From contig NZ_CP087999.1 in assembly GCF_021044625.1 (NCBI RefSeq), positions 3,493,001 through 3,557,000 on the forward strand: DNA of 64,000 bases. The letters run 5' to 3'. The DNA comes from Geomonas sp. RF6. Lineage in GTDB: Bacteria; Desulfobacterota; Desulfuromonadia; Geobacterales; Geobacteraceae. This document shows, piece by piece, positions 37,784-46,270 of the stretch (the stretch's first letter is position 1; the number at the start of each line of letters is the position of its first letter). The notes under the pieces are model-generated. The model did no database searches. It saw only the letters and a program-made list of their open reading frames with translations, and was not told where the DNA came from. The position numbers were made by a program, and so were the translations under genes.

Positions 37784-39877
37784 ATGCCCAAGGACTCCCC
37801 TTCTCTGCACAGCGCCATTCTTGCCGCCGCTTTCTGCGTGGCACTCCTTCTCCCCGTCGCGCTTCCCGCCGCGGGGGGGGAGGGTGCCGGTGCTGCAAGG
37901 GCGTGCGTGGCGACCGGGTCGGGCGTCTGGCCTCTCCCCCCCGGGGACCTCACGATCCTCTCGGAGATTTGCCTCGGCGGGGCCGCCTGCTGTCTCGTCA
38001 CCGCCGGGATCTTCAGCGGAGTGCGCCGGCGCAGAGAAAGGGAGGTCACCGCCCGGCTCACGGAGAAGAACCGGGCGCTGGTCCTGGAACTCGGACGGCA
38101 GTGCCTCGCGGAGAAGGAACTGGAGGAATCCCGCTCCTTCCTGCAGGGGATACTGGATGCCCTCGCGGAGCCGGTGGTGGTGATCGGCTTTGACCACCAG
38201 GTCGTGGCGCTGAACCGCGCTGCCCGCAGCTTCAGATCGGACATGGGGGAAGGGGGGGGGTACTGCTTCCGGGTGCTGCACGGCCTTGACCGCCCCTGCC
38301 CGACTCACGCCGGCCGCTCTTTCTGCGGCCTGGAGGCGCTCGGGGAATCGCTGGAGGCGTGCACCGTGACGGGGGACCATGAGTGGGTGGCGCCGGACGG
38401 GAAGAGGAAGTGGTGCCAGGTTAGCGCCACCATCTTCAGCGCCGGCGACGGTTCCCGCCGCTTTATCCTGGAGTCGCTTCACGACATCACCAAGATGAAG
38501 GAAGCGGAAGAGAGCGTGCGCCTCCTGGCCGACTTCGACCCCCTGACGGGGCTCCCGAACCGTCGGCTCTTCAACGACCGTCTCACCCTCGCGCTGGTGC
38601 AGGCGCACCGGCGCAAGGAGAAGGTGGCGCTCCTCTTTCTCGATCTCGACCGCTTCAAAGTGATAAACGACACCCTCGGGCACTCCATCGGGGACCTCCT
38701 GCTGCAGGAGGTCGCCAGGCGGCTGCGGCAGTGCTGCAGGCGTGAGGAGGACACCATCGCGCGGCAGGGGGGGGACGAGTTCGTGGTGATCCTGACGGAA
38801 ATTTCGGACGTCGCTGCCGCGGCAAAGATCGCCCAGGAAGTGGTGGAAGCGTTCAAGGAGCCGTTTTACCTGGCGGGGCACGAGCTTTTCGCGAGCACCT
38901 CCATAGGGATCAGCATCTACCCGGACGACGGCGACAATGCCGACCGGCTGGTGAGAAACGCGGACACCGCGCTGTACTTCGCAAAGGAGCACGGCAAAAA
39001 CGGCTACAAGATCTACAATCCGGAGCTGAACAAGAAGGCAATGGAGCGGCTGACCCTTGAAAACAGCATCCGGCGGGCGCTGAGGGAGCAGGAATTCGTC
39101 CTTTACTACCAGCCGAAGGTAAACGTGAAGACCTCCCGCATCGTGTGCCTGGAGGCGCTGATCCGCTGGAACCACCCGGAGTTCGGGCTCCTCCTCCCTG
39201 CCGAGTTTATCCAGACGGCCGAGGAGACCGGCTCCATCATTCCTCTGGGGGAGTGGGTGCTGCGCACCGCCTGCACCCAGAACAGGAAGTGGCAGCTCGC
39301 GGGGCTTTCCCCGGTACGGGTGGCGGTGAACCTCTCGGAGCGGCAGTTCACGAGGCCCGATGTCGTTGACTCCGTGGTGGAGGCTCTGGCGCAGTCCGGC
39401 CTCGAAGGGAGGTGGCTCGACCTGGAAATCTCGCTGGAGCTCCTCATGCGCAGCGGCGAGGAGAGCCTGGAGACACTGAGGCGGCTGACGGGGCTGGGAG
39501 TGCAGATCTCGGTGGCCAATATCGGGAAGGGGTACAGCTCCCTGAGCTGCCTGAGGCGCCTGCCGGTGCACACCCTGAAGATCGACCGCTCCTGCGTCGG
39601 GGAGATCGAGAACGATCCCGAGTTTGCCTCCGCCTTCGTGCATCTGGCGCGGAGCATCGACCTGGAAGTCATCCACGAAGGGGTTGAGACGATGGAGCAG
39701 CTGGCATTCTTCCGCTCCATCGCCTGCGACGAGATGCAGGGAAACCTCTTCTGCCGTCCCCTTCCTCCCGAAGAGGTGGCGGAGATCCTCAACCGGAGCA
39801 GCATCGGCGCTATCGGGAAAGGCGCCCCCCTTCCTTCAGCGGCGCAACACGCCGGCGTTTTCCTTTCCGCAGAGTAA
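37784..39877 (+). CDS. Membrane GGDEF-EAL protein with PAS; EAL site degenerate
   Basis: 697 residues. Two membrane segments (about 9-31 and 62-82), a PAS-like domain (110-235, with Cys-rich YCFRVLHGLDRPCPTH), then GGDEF and EAL. The cyclase half is intact: GGDEF near 329 with the inhibitory RxxD (REED) five residues upstream. The phosphodiesterase half keeps EAL (near 456) and LKIDRS, but the loop-6 DDFGTGYSS is VANIGKGYSS and the metal-binding LExTE position reads LEISLE, so hydrolysis of c-di-GMP is unlikely. Expected net activity is c-di-GMP synthesis, with the EAL half as a sensor or binding domain. The ATG at 37784 has GGAGGGG upstream. Confidence 0.9.
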   Translation: MPKDSPSLHSAILAAAFCVALLLPVALPAAGGEGAGAARACVATGSGVWPLPPGDLTILSEICLGGAACCLVTAGIFSGVRRRREREVTARLTEKNRALVLELGRQCLAEKELEESRSFLQGILDALAEPVVVIGFDHQVVALNRAARSFRSDMGEGGGYCFRVLHGLDRPCPTHAGRSFCGLEALGESLEACTVTGDHEWVAPDGKRKWCQVSATIFSAGDGSRRFILESLHDITKMKEAEESVRLLADFDPLTGLPNRRLFNDRLTLALVQAHRRKEKVALLFLDLDRFKVINDTLGHSIGDLLLQEVARRLRQCCRREEDTIARQGGDEFVVILTEISDVAAAAKIAQEVVEAFKEPFYLAGHELFASTSIGISIYPDDGDNADRLVRNADTALYFAKEHGKNGYKIYNPELNKKAMERLTLENSIRRALREQEFVLYYQPKVNVKTSRIVCLEALIRWNHPEFGLLLPAEFIQTAEETGSIIPLGEWVLRTACTQNRKWQLAGLSPVRVAVNLSERQFTRPDVVDSVVEALAQSGLEGRWLDLEISLELLMRSGEESLETLRRLTGLGVQISVANIGKGYSSLSCLRRLPVHTLKIDRSCVGEIENDPEFASAFVHLARSIDLEVIHEGVETMEQLAFFRSIACDEMQGNLFCRPLPPEEVAEILNRSSIGAIGKGAPLPSAAQHAGVFLSAE

Positions 39878-39976
39878 CTGAGGCGATCACCTTCTCTTCC
39901 TCTTTACCCATCCTGCTAACACCCCGAGTCCTGCCACAACTCAGCATCGTCACCATCGGGTGCCATCGTACAGAAG

Positions 39977-40022
39977 CTTATAATTCAAGACCTGACCCCG
40001 GGGTCAGGTCTTGAATTATAAG
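39977..40022. repeat. 46-bp perfect palindrome
   Basis: Two 23-base arms without a spacer (CTTATAATTCAAGACCTG... meeting at CCCC|GGGG at 39999/40000). The CAAGACCTGACCCC core resembles short repeats seen with REP-associated transposases in many proteobacteria (recalled, not searched). It sits in the 314-base gap 39878-40191 before hypB, which otherwise holds only the inverted repeat at 40080. Confidence 0.85.
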
Positions 40023-40079
40023 GTTTCATCCCAGTGAAAGCGCGCGACCCTGATACGCTTCTCCCATCGCGATGGAAAA

Positions 40080-40093
40080 TACCGTGTACGGTA
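40080..40093. promoter_or_regulatory. Short inverted repeat upstream of hypB, possible operator
   Basis: TACCG (40080-40084) and CGGTA (40089-40093) separated by TGTA. A TTGACC/TATAGG pair at 40110-40136 has a 15-base spacing and is a weak promoter candidate, so the repeat would lie just upstream of it. Confidence 0.3.
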
Positions 40094-40191
40094 CCGGAGG
40101 CGGGTTCGCTTGACCTTTCCGCGGGAATACTATAGGCTCGAATTGCTCGATCCCCTAATCCCTAATGAGCGTACATCTGGAGGTTTGATTC

Positions 40192-41103
40192 ATGTGCATC
40201 GATTGCGGTTGCGCCACCCCGGTGGACCACCATCACGATCATGACCACGACGGCCACCACCATGCCCACGGTGACCACCACCACGATCACCATCACGACG
40301 GACACCACCACGACGGACACCACCACGGCCACGACGGTGACCACGACCACGACCACGATCACCACCATCACCACCACGATGGCGACCATCACCATCACCA
40401 CCACGGTGAAGGGGAGACACGCCGCCCGGAGGCGCAGGTCACCCGGAAGGTGGTGGTGCAGACCGATATCCTTTCCAAAAACAACGCCATTGCCGAGGAA
40501 AACCGCCTTCTCTTCAAGGAGAAGGGGCTCTTCGTGCTCAACCTGGTAAGCTCCCCCGGTTCAGGAAAGACCACGATCCTCGAGCGGACCCTGAAGGATC
40601 TCGGCTCGACCTGCCGCGCCGCGGTCATCGAAGGGGACCAGCAGACCGACAACGACGCGCAGCGGATCGCCGCCACCGGCGTTCCGGTAAAGCAGATCAA
40701 CACCGGCGCAGGATGCCACCTGGACGCCCACATGGTGCTCCACGCGGCCGCCCACTTCAACCTCTCCGACCTCGACCTCCTCCTCATCGAGAACGTCGGG
40801 AACCTGGTGTGCCCCGCCTCCTTCGATCTTGGCGAGCACCACAAGGTGGTGGTTTTGAGCGTCACCGAGGGGGAGGACAAGCCGCTGAAGTATCCCCAGA
40901 TGTTCCACGCCGCGACGATCATGCTCCTCAACAAGGTGGACCTCCTGCCGCACCTCGACTTCGACGTGGAGCGGTGCAAGGAGATGGCCCGCCGCGTCTC
41001 CCCGGGGATCACCATCTTCGAGCTCTCCAGCCGCACCGGTGAGGGGATGGACGCCTGGTACTCCTGGCTGCAGGAAGGGGTGCGGAAGGCGAAGGGGGCG
41101 TAG
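40192..41103 (+). CDS. hypB: Hydrogenase/urease-type nickel incorporation GTPase HypB
   Basis: 303-residue GTPase that delivers nickel to [NiFe]-hydrogenase. The N-terminal MCIDCGC is the high-affinity metal motif (CxxCGC). Residues 13-72 form a very His-rich tail, about 37 His mixed with Asp and Gly, which stores Ni or Zn. The GTPase follows: Walker A LVSSPGSGKTT, VIEGDQQTDND, INTGAGCHLDA with the metal-site Cys and His, IENVGNLVCPASFDLGE, and NKVDLL. First gene of a hypB-hypF-hypD-hypE run; GGAGG lies ten bases before the ATG. Confidence 0.97.
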   Translation: MCIDCGCATPVDHHHDHDHDGHHHAHGDHHHDHHHDGHHHDGHHHGHDGDHDHDHDHHHHHHDGDHHHHHHGEGETRRPEAQVTRKVVVQTDILSKNNAIAEENRLLFKEKGLFVLNLVSSPGSGKTTILERTLKDLGSTCRAAVIEGDQQTDNDAQRIAATGVPVKQINTGAGCHLDAHMVLHAAAHFNLSDLDLLLIENVGNLVCPASFDLGEHHKVVVLSVTEGEDKPLKYPQMFHAATIMLLNKVDLLPHLDFDVERCKEMARRVSPGITIFELSSRTGEGMDAWYSWLQEGVRKAKGA

Positions 41104-41112
41104 CCCCGTCCG

Positions 41113-43392
41113 ATGGAGATCCCCAGCCGCAGCCGCATCAGCATGGAGATCGACGGGATCGTCCAGGGGGTGGGCTTCCGCCCCTTCGTGTACCGCCTCG
41201 CCGCGAGGCATTCCCTCTCCGGGTGGGTGAAAAACCTGGGGAGCGCGGTTCTCCTGGAGGTGGAAGGGGAGGGTCGCGCCGTGGAGCTTTTCCGCGACGC
41301 CATCGTCGCCGAAGCCCCCCCCCTTGCCGTCATCGGGAAGGTCGTGGTGGAGCAGAAATCCCTCTGCGGCGGGGAAGGTTTCCACATTCTCGAGAGCGGC
41401 AGGGGGGAGCCCGGAGGTGGGGTCTCGCCGGACTGCGACGTCTGCGCCGACTGCCTCTCCGAGCTCTTTGACCCCGCCGACCGACGCTATCTCTACCCCT
41501 TCATCAACTGCACAAACTGCGGGCCGCGCTACTCCATCATCGATGCCATACCGTACGACCGTCCCGCGACCACGATGGCGGCCTTCCCCATGTGTCCGGC
41601 GTGCCTGCAGGAGTACCACGATCCCGGGAACCGCCGCTTCCACGCCCAGCCGAACGCCTGCCCGGTCTGCGGCCCATCCCTCGCGCTCTTCTCTGCCGAC
41701 GGCGCCAACCTCCCCGGCGACCCCCTGCAGGAGACGGTCGCCGCCCTGAAGGAGGGGCGCATTGTTGCGCTGAAAGGAATAGGCGGCTACCATCTCGCCG
41801 TCGATCCGCTCAATGAAGGCGCGGTGCGCAGACTGAGGGAGAGGAAAAAGCGGGACGAGAAGCCGTTTGCGGTCATGTTCCCCGATCTCGCTTCCGTGCG
41901 GCGCCACGCCGAGTGCCCGGAGAAGGAGGGGCGGCTCCTGCAGGGGGTGGAGCGCCCGATCGTCCTTCTGAAGAAGCTCCCGCTGCAGGAGATCTCGGAG
42001 CTCGTGGCGCCGGGGAACCGCTGGCTCGGGGTCATGCTGCCGGGGACCCCTCTGCACCACCTCCTCCTGCGCCTTTTTGGCGGACCGCTGGTGATGACGA
42101 GCGGGAACCTCTCGGATGAGCCGATCGCCTACCGTGAGGAGGATGCCTTCCGCACCCTTTCGGGGATTGCCGATCTTTTCCTCACCCACAACAGGGAGAT
42201 CCGCACGCGCACCGACGACTCCGTCCTGCGCCTCTTTGCGGGGGAGCCCCTCTTTCTCAGGCGCTCCCGCGGCTACGTGCCGCGGGCGGTACTTCTCCCG
42301 GCGCATCAGCCGGCTGTACTGGCCGTCGGGGGGGAGCTGAAAGGGACCCTTTGCCTCACCCGCGACAGCCGGGCCTTCATGAGCCAGCACATCGGCGACC
42401 TGAAAAATGCGGCGACCGCCGCCTCCCTTGAGGAGACAGCTTCGCACCTCTGCCGCCTCCTGGAGATAGAGCCGGAGGTCGTGGCCCACGACCTGCACCC
42501 GGACTACCTCTCTACCCTCTACGCAGAAAAGATCGAACTGCCGCGGGTCGCCGTGCAGCACCACCACGCGCATCTTGCCTCCTGCATGGCGGAGAACGGC
42601 CTGGAGGGGGAGGTCCTCGGGGTGATCCTGGACGGGACCGGGTACGGCACGGACGGCACGATCTGGGGGGGGGAATTCCTCCTCGGGGGATACCGGCGCT
42701 TCGAGCGACGCGGGCACTTCTCCCCCCTGCGCATGCCCGGGGGGGACGCCGCGGTGAAGGAGCCGTACCGGATGGCGCTCTCGGCGCTCTACTCGGTGCA
42801 CGGCGACAGGCTTTTCGAGGTGAGCCACCCCCTTCTTTGCGCGATCCCGGATGGTGACCGCCCCATATTCCTGAAGATGCTGCAGCGCGGCATCAACTCC
42901 CCCCTTACCTCCAGCTGCGGCCGCCTCTTCGACGCCGTCTCCGCCCTTCTCGGGGTGCGCGGCACCGTAAGCTACGAGGGGCAGGCGGCAATCGAGCTGG
43001 AGGCGCTGGCGGAGCGGGGGGAGGCGGACGAGCCGTATCCCTTTCTGATGGTGAACGGGGAGCGCCACGTCCTCGACTTCTCCCCTGCGATGGCGGCGAT
43101 CTGCGGCGATCTCGCCGCCGGGAGGGAAGCGCGCCATATCGCCCGCGCGTTCCACCGCACGGTCGCTGCGGCGATCCTGGAGACGTGCCGCGCCATCCGG
43201 GAGGAGAGCGGCGTGGAGCGGGTCGTCCTCTCCGGCGGGGTCTTCCAGAACCGTCTCCTCACCGAGGACGTCTTTCTCCTCCTCGCCGCGGCACGATTCG
43301 ACACCTATCGCCACCGGCTTGTCCCCCCCAACGACGGCGGGCTCGCCCTCGGGCAGACGGTGATAGCGGGGAGATCGTTCCAGGGGGAGTAA
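41113..43392 (+). CDS. hypF: Carbamoyltransferase HypF
   Basis: 759-residue cytoplasmic enzyme that makes the thiocarboxamide precursor of the hydrogenase cyanide ligands from carbamoyl phosphate. Domains in order: acylphosphatase (GIVQGVGFRPFVYRLA, residues 13-90), two zinc fingers (CDVCADCLSELFDP, INCTNCGPRYSI; MCPACLQEYHDP, CPVCGPS, about 108-190), YrdC-like domain (about 205-390), and the Kae1-like transferase domain with VQHHHAHLASCMAENGL and LDGTGYGTDGTIWGGE. It starts nine bases after hypB; an ATG at 41143 is an alternative start. Confidence 0.97.
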   Translation: MEIPSRSRISMEIDGIVQGVGFRPFVYRLAARHSLSGWVKNLGSAVLLEVEGEGRAVELFRDAIVAEAPPLAVIGKVVVEQKSLCGGEGFHILESGRGEPGGGVSPDCDVCADCLSELFDPADRRYLYPFINCTNCGPRYSIIDAIPYDRPATTMAAFPMCPACLQEYHDPGNRRFHAQPNACPVCGPSLALFSADGANLPGDPLQETVAALKEGRIVALKGIGGYHLAVDPLNEGAVRRLRERKKRDEKPFAVMFPDLASVRRHAECPEKEGRLLQGVERPIVLLKKLPLQEISELVAPGNRWLGVMLPGTPLHHLLLRLFGGPLVMTSGNLSDEPIAYREEDAFRTLSGIADLFLTHNREIRTRTDDSVLRLFAGEPLFLRRSRGYVPRAVLLPAHQPAVLAVGGELKGTLCLTRDSRAFMSQHIGDLKNAATAASLEETASHLCRLLEIEPEVVAHDLHPDYLSTLYAEKIELPRVAVQHHHAHLASCMAENGLEGEVLGVILDGTGYGTDGTIWGGEFLLGGYRRFERRGHFSPLRMPGGDAAVKEPYRMALSALYSVHGDRLFEVSHPLLCAIPDGDRPIFLKMLQRGINSPLTSSCGRLFDAVSALLGVRGTVSYEGQAAIELEALAERGEADEPYPFLMVNGERHVLDFSPAMAAICGDLAAGREARHIARAFHRTVAAAILETCRAIREESGVERVVLSGGVFQNRLLTEDVFLLLAAARFDTYRHRLVPPNDGGLALGQTVIAGRSFQGE

Positions 43393-43441
43393 CTTCATTC
43401 CGTACCGACTCGACGATTCGCCCAAGGGCGAAGGGGGTGCA

Positions 43442-44533
43442 ATGAACTATCTTGATCAGTTTCGCGACCGGGACCTGGTGCTGGGGCTCTCCCGGCGCAT
43501 CGCCGCTCTCACAGAGGGGGTGGAGAGGGAGCTCACCTTCATGGAGGTGTGCGGCACCCATACCATGGCGATCTACCAGTACGGCATCCGTTCCCTCCTC
43601 CCGCCGCAGGTGCGCCTTATCTCGGGGCCCGGCTGCCCCGTCTGCGTTACCGCCAACCCGTACCTCGACAGGGCGGTGGCGCTGAGCCGTCTCCCGGACG
43701 TCACCATCACCACCTTCGGCGACATGCTGAGGGTCCCCGGCTCCTCCTCGTCCCTCATGGAGGAGCGCGCCCGGGGGGCGGACGTTCGGATCGTCTACTC
43801 CCCGCTCGACGCGGTGCAGTACGCAGCGAAGAACCCGCAGCGCCGCGTCGTCTTCCTGGGGGTCGGCTTCGAGACCACAGCGCCGATCATCGCCGGGAGC
43901 ATCCAGGCGGCAGAGTCGATGGGGCTCACGAACTTCTTCGTCCTCGCCTCGCACAAGACGATCCCGATCCCGATGGAGATCCTCTCCTCCGACCCGGAGC
44001 TCTCGGTGCACGGCTTCATCTGCCCCGCCCATGTCAGCGCCATCATCGGTGCGGACGCGTACCGCTTCCTCAGCGAAAGGCACGGGATCCCGTGCGTGGT
44101 GACGGGGTTCGAGCCGGCAGACATCCTCCAGGGGGTGGAGATGCTCACCCGCCAGGTCCTGGCGGGGGAGAGCCGGGTGGAGATCCAATACAAGAGGGTG
44201 GTGAGCGCAGAGGGGAACTTGCGGGCACAGAAGGTTCTTGCCGAGGTCTTCACCCCCTGCGACGCCCAGTGGCGCGGCATCGGCCTCATCCCCGGGAGCG
44301 GGCTGAAGATCGCGGAGCGCTACGCCTCGTTCGACGCAGAGCTTGCGATCCCGGTCACCGTCGAGGAGACGCGCGAGCACCCCGGGTGCCTGTGCGGGGA
44401 GATCCTCAAGGGGAAGCGATCCCCGTTTGACTGCCCCCTCTTCGGAACGGTGTGCACCCCGGAGGACCCCGCCGGCGCCTGCATGGTCTCCTCCGAGGGG
44501 AATTGCGCCGCCGCTTACAAGTACGGCACCTGA
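43442..44533 (+). CDS. hypD: Hydrogenase maturation protein HypD
   Basis: 363-residue iron-sulfur protein on which the Fe(CN)2CO unit is built together with HypC. Visible: CGTHT (MEVCGTHTMAIYQYG), the central GPGCPVCVT motif, GFETTAPI, GFEPADIL, and the C-terminal 4Fe-4S ligands CLCGEILKGK...CPLFGTVCTPEDP. Full family length. It follows hypF by 49 bases, where hypC would usually be; no hypC reading frame fits there. Confidence 0.97.
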   Translation: MNYLDQFRDRDLVLGLSRRIAALTEGVERELTFMEVCGTHTMAIYQYGIRSLLPPQVRLISGPGCPVCVTANPYLDRAVALSRLPDVTITTFGDMLRVPGSSSSLMEERARGADVRIVYSPLDAVQYAAKNPQRRVVFLGVGFETTAPIIAGSIQAAESMGLTNFFVLASHKTIPIPMEILSSDPELSVHGFICPAHVSAIIGADAYRFLSERHGIPCVVTGFEPADILQGVEMLTRQVLAGESRVEIQYKRVVSAEGNLRAQKVLAEVFTPCDAQWRGIGLIPGSGLKIAERYASFDAELAIPVTVEETREHPGCLCGEILKGKRSPFDCPLFGTVCTPEDPAGACMVSSEGNCAAAYKYGT

Positions 44534-44607
44534 CAAACCACCCGCCGTGCGGCAGATGCGGCGCGGCACCCTGTTCCGTCACGGCGGCCCGGGGAAAAGG
44601 AGCACCT

Positions 44608-45618
44608 GTGGATACCGATATCATCTTGTTGGGGCACGGCAGCGGGGGGAAGCTCTCCCACCAGCTGCTGGACGAAGTGGTCGTGAAGACCCTCTCCGGT
44701 ACTCCCCCGGCAGGGCAGAACGATGCGGCGCTGGTGGAGGTCGGCGGCGGACGCCTCGCCTTCACCACCGACTCCTACGTCGTCGACCCGATCTTTTTCC
44801 CCGGGGGGAACATAGGGGACCTTGCGGTAAACGGCACTGTCAACGACCTCGCCATGATGGGGGCGCGCCCCCTCTACCTGAGCGTCGGGCTGATCCTGGA
44901 GGAAGGGTTCAGCAAGGGGGAACTCTCCGTCATCCTCACCTCCATGAGGAGCGCGGCGGACGCCGCCGGGGTGAAGATAGTGACCGGCGACACGAAGGTC
45001 GTGCCGCGGGGGAAGGGGGACCGCATCTTCATCAACACCTCCGGGATCGGCGTGGTCGAGCACGGGTTGCGCATCGACGGCGCCGCTGCGGCGGTCGGTG
45101 ACAAGGTCCTCGTAAACGGCACGATCGGGGACCACGGCATGGCGGTCTTGTGCGCGCGCGAAGGGCTCTCCATCGAGAGCGACGTCGCCAGCGACTCGGC
45201 GGCACTGAACGGCCTGGTGCAGGAGCTTCTGGCACTCGGCGGCGCGCTGCACGTACTGCGCGACCCCACAAGGGGAGGGGTTGCGACGACGCTGAAGGAG
45301 ATTGCGGTGCAGTCGGGGGTGACCGTCTCGCTTAAGGAGGGGGAGCTCCCGGTGCGGCGCGGGGTGAAGGGGGTGTGCGCCCTCCTCGGGCTCGATCCGC
45401 TGTATGTGGCGAACGAGGGAAAACTCCTCGCGCTCGTCGCCCCTGAGGCGGCGGAGCGGGCGCTGGAGATCATGCGCCGTCACCCGCTCGGTGCCGAGGC
45501 CGCTGTCATCGGTGAGGTCACCGCGGTTTCCGCGGGAAAAGTACAGATGGAGACCGCAGTCGGTGGGGTGAGGGGGGTGGAGATGCTTGCAGGGGAGCAG
45601 TTGCCGCGAATCTGCTGA
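44608..45618 (+). CDS. hypE: Hydrogenase maturation protein HypE
   Basis: 336-residue enzyme that dehydrates the HypF-made thiocarboxamide to a thiocyanate on its own C-terminal cysteine. It opens with LLGHGSGGKLSHQL and ends with PRIC, the expected terminal Cys. AFTTDSYVV and the AIR-synthase-like ATP-binding parts (DLAMMGARP, GDTKVV, NGTIGDHGMAVL) are present. GTG start at 44608 with AAAGGAG five bases upstream. Last gene of the hyp run; a hairpin follows. Confidence 0.96.
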   Translation: MDTDIILLGHGSGGKLSHQLLDEVVVKTLSGTPPAGQNDAALVEVGGGRLAFTTDSYVVDPIFFPGGNIGDLAVNGTVNDLAMMGARPLYLSVGLILEEGFSKGELSVILTSMRSAADAAGVKIVTGDTKVVPRGKGDRIFINTSGIGVVEHGLRIDGAAAAVGDKVLVNGTIGDHGMAVLCAREGLSIESDVASDSAALNGLVQELLALGGALHVLRDPTRGGVATTLKEIAVQSGVTVSLKEGELPVRRGVKGVCALLGLDPLYVANEGKLLALVAPEAAERALEIMRRHPLGAEAAVIGEVTAVSAGKVQMETAVGGVRGVEMLAGEQLPRIC

Positions 45619-45621
45619 GGC

Positions 45622-45649
45622 CGGGTCTGACGCCTTCTGGCGTCACCCG
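45622..45649 (+). terminator. Probable terminator of the hyp operon
   Basis: CGGG..TGACGCC paired with GGCGTCACCCG (one two-base bulge, TTCT loop), directly after hypE, followed by ATCTTTCC, a short T-rich tail. Confidence 0.55.
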
Positions 45650-45713
45650 ATCTTTCCGTTCTCGTCTCTTTCAGGGGCTCTTCAGGTTTTTTTTCGGGAA
45701 TAGGATGCTCTAC

Positions 45714-45743
45714 GGATGACCCGGAGCTGTGTACGGGTCATCC
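45714..45743. repeat. Hairpin between hypE and the PilZ gene
   Basis: Perfect 10-bp arms GGATGACCCG/CGGGTCATCC around a 10-base loop; a smaller CCGGTG/CACCGG hairpin follows at about 45754-45768. On the minus strand this could end the convergent PilZ transcript. Confidence 0.45.
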
Positions 45744-45791
45744 CCCTGGTGCGCCGGTGTACCACCGGGCCGGGACCGGGGTAGGGTGCGG

Positions 45792-46115
45792 CTAGTCGAG
45801 GAGGGTCTTTTCAAACTGCAGTCCCATACCCTTCTCCGTGGTGCGGACGACCCTCGCCTTCAGATCACAGAGTACCTGCGGCGTGAGGGTGTGGTAGATG
45901 GTGACCGCCACGTTGTCGCCGATATCCATACGCCGCGGCGACTTCACAAACACCCCCTTCATGCTCAGATTTTCTACTTCGCCTTCGAGTACCTGCCCGT
46001 CCTGCGTGATGTTCGCGCGAGCGTGCAGCGCCAGCCTTGCAAAATTCCGCTTTTCCCTAAACATGTGCGCCTCCTCGTCGGCAGTTGCCTGCGATAACAA
46101 ACCGTAATAGCTCAT
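45792..46115 (-). CDS. Small PilZ-domain protein
   Basis: 107 residues, nearly all PilZ domain. The c-di-GMP motifs are RNFAR (RxxxR, residues 23-27) and NLSMKG (NxSxxG). The N-terminal 18 residues are extra. The start at 46115 is supported by AAAGGA four bases upstream. Stand-alone single-domain PilZ proteins act by binding a partner after c-di-GMP uptake; no partner is adjacent. It is divergent from the aminotransferase gene and convergent with the hyp operon. Confidence 0.88.
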   Translation of the reverse strand: MSYYGLLSQATADEEAHMFREKRNFARLALHARANITQDGQVLEGEVENLSMKGVFVKSPRRMDIGDNVAVTIYHTLTPQVLCDLKARVVRTTEKGMGLQFEKTLLD

Positions 46116-46204
46116 TGGTATTCCTTTATTAGTCTATTATACAGAGTCTCCCTTTGCAAGGCGGGGGGAAAGAAGAGAAGCAGGAGAAGTGGCGCCGGGA
46201 GCGG

Positions 46205-46232
46205 TTGCGGCAGGAGTCTACCGTGCTATTAT
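46205..46232 (+). promoter_or_regulatory. Candidate promoter of the aminotransferase gene
   Basis: TTGCGG (46205-46210) and TATTAT (46227-46232) 16 bases apart. A second TATTATACAG lies at 46135-46144, so the gap may hold more than one start. Confidence 0.5.
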
Positions 46233-46270
46233 ACAGCTGTTTCTGAAAGCTTGTAGACACGGAGGGCTCC

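Noticed and set aside
40162-40404. Antisense frame rich in Val/Met over the HypB His tail
   Set aside because: It is the reverse reading of the CAC/GAC repeats and looks like a hydrophobic peptide only for that reason.
40561-43425. 954-codon antisense frame over hypB-hypF
   Set aside because: Shadow of HypF; no motifs and no ribosome site.
43393-43441. Remnant of hypC between hypF and hypD
   Set aside because: The gap is only 49 bases and has no match to the HypC start MCLGIP.
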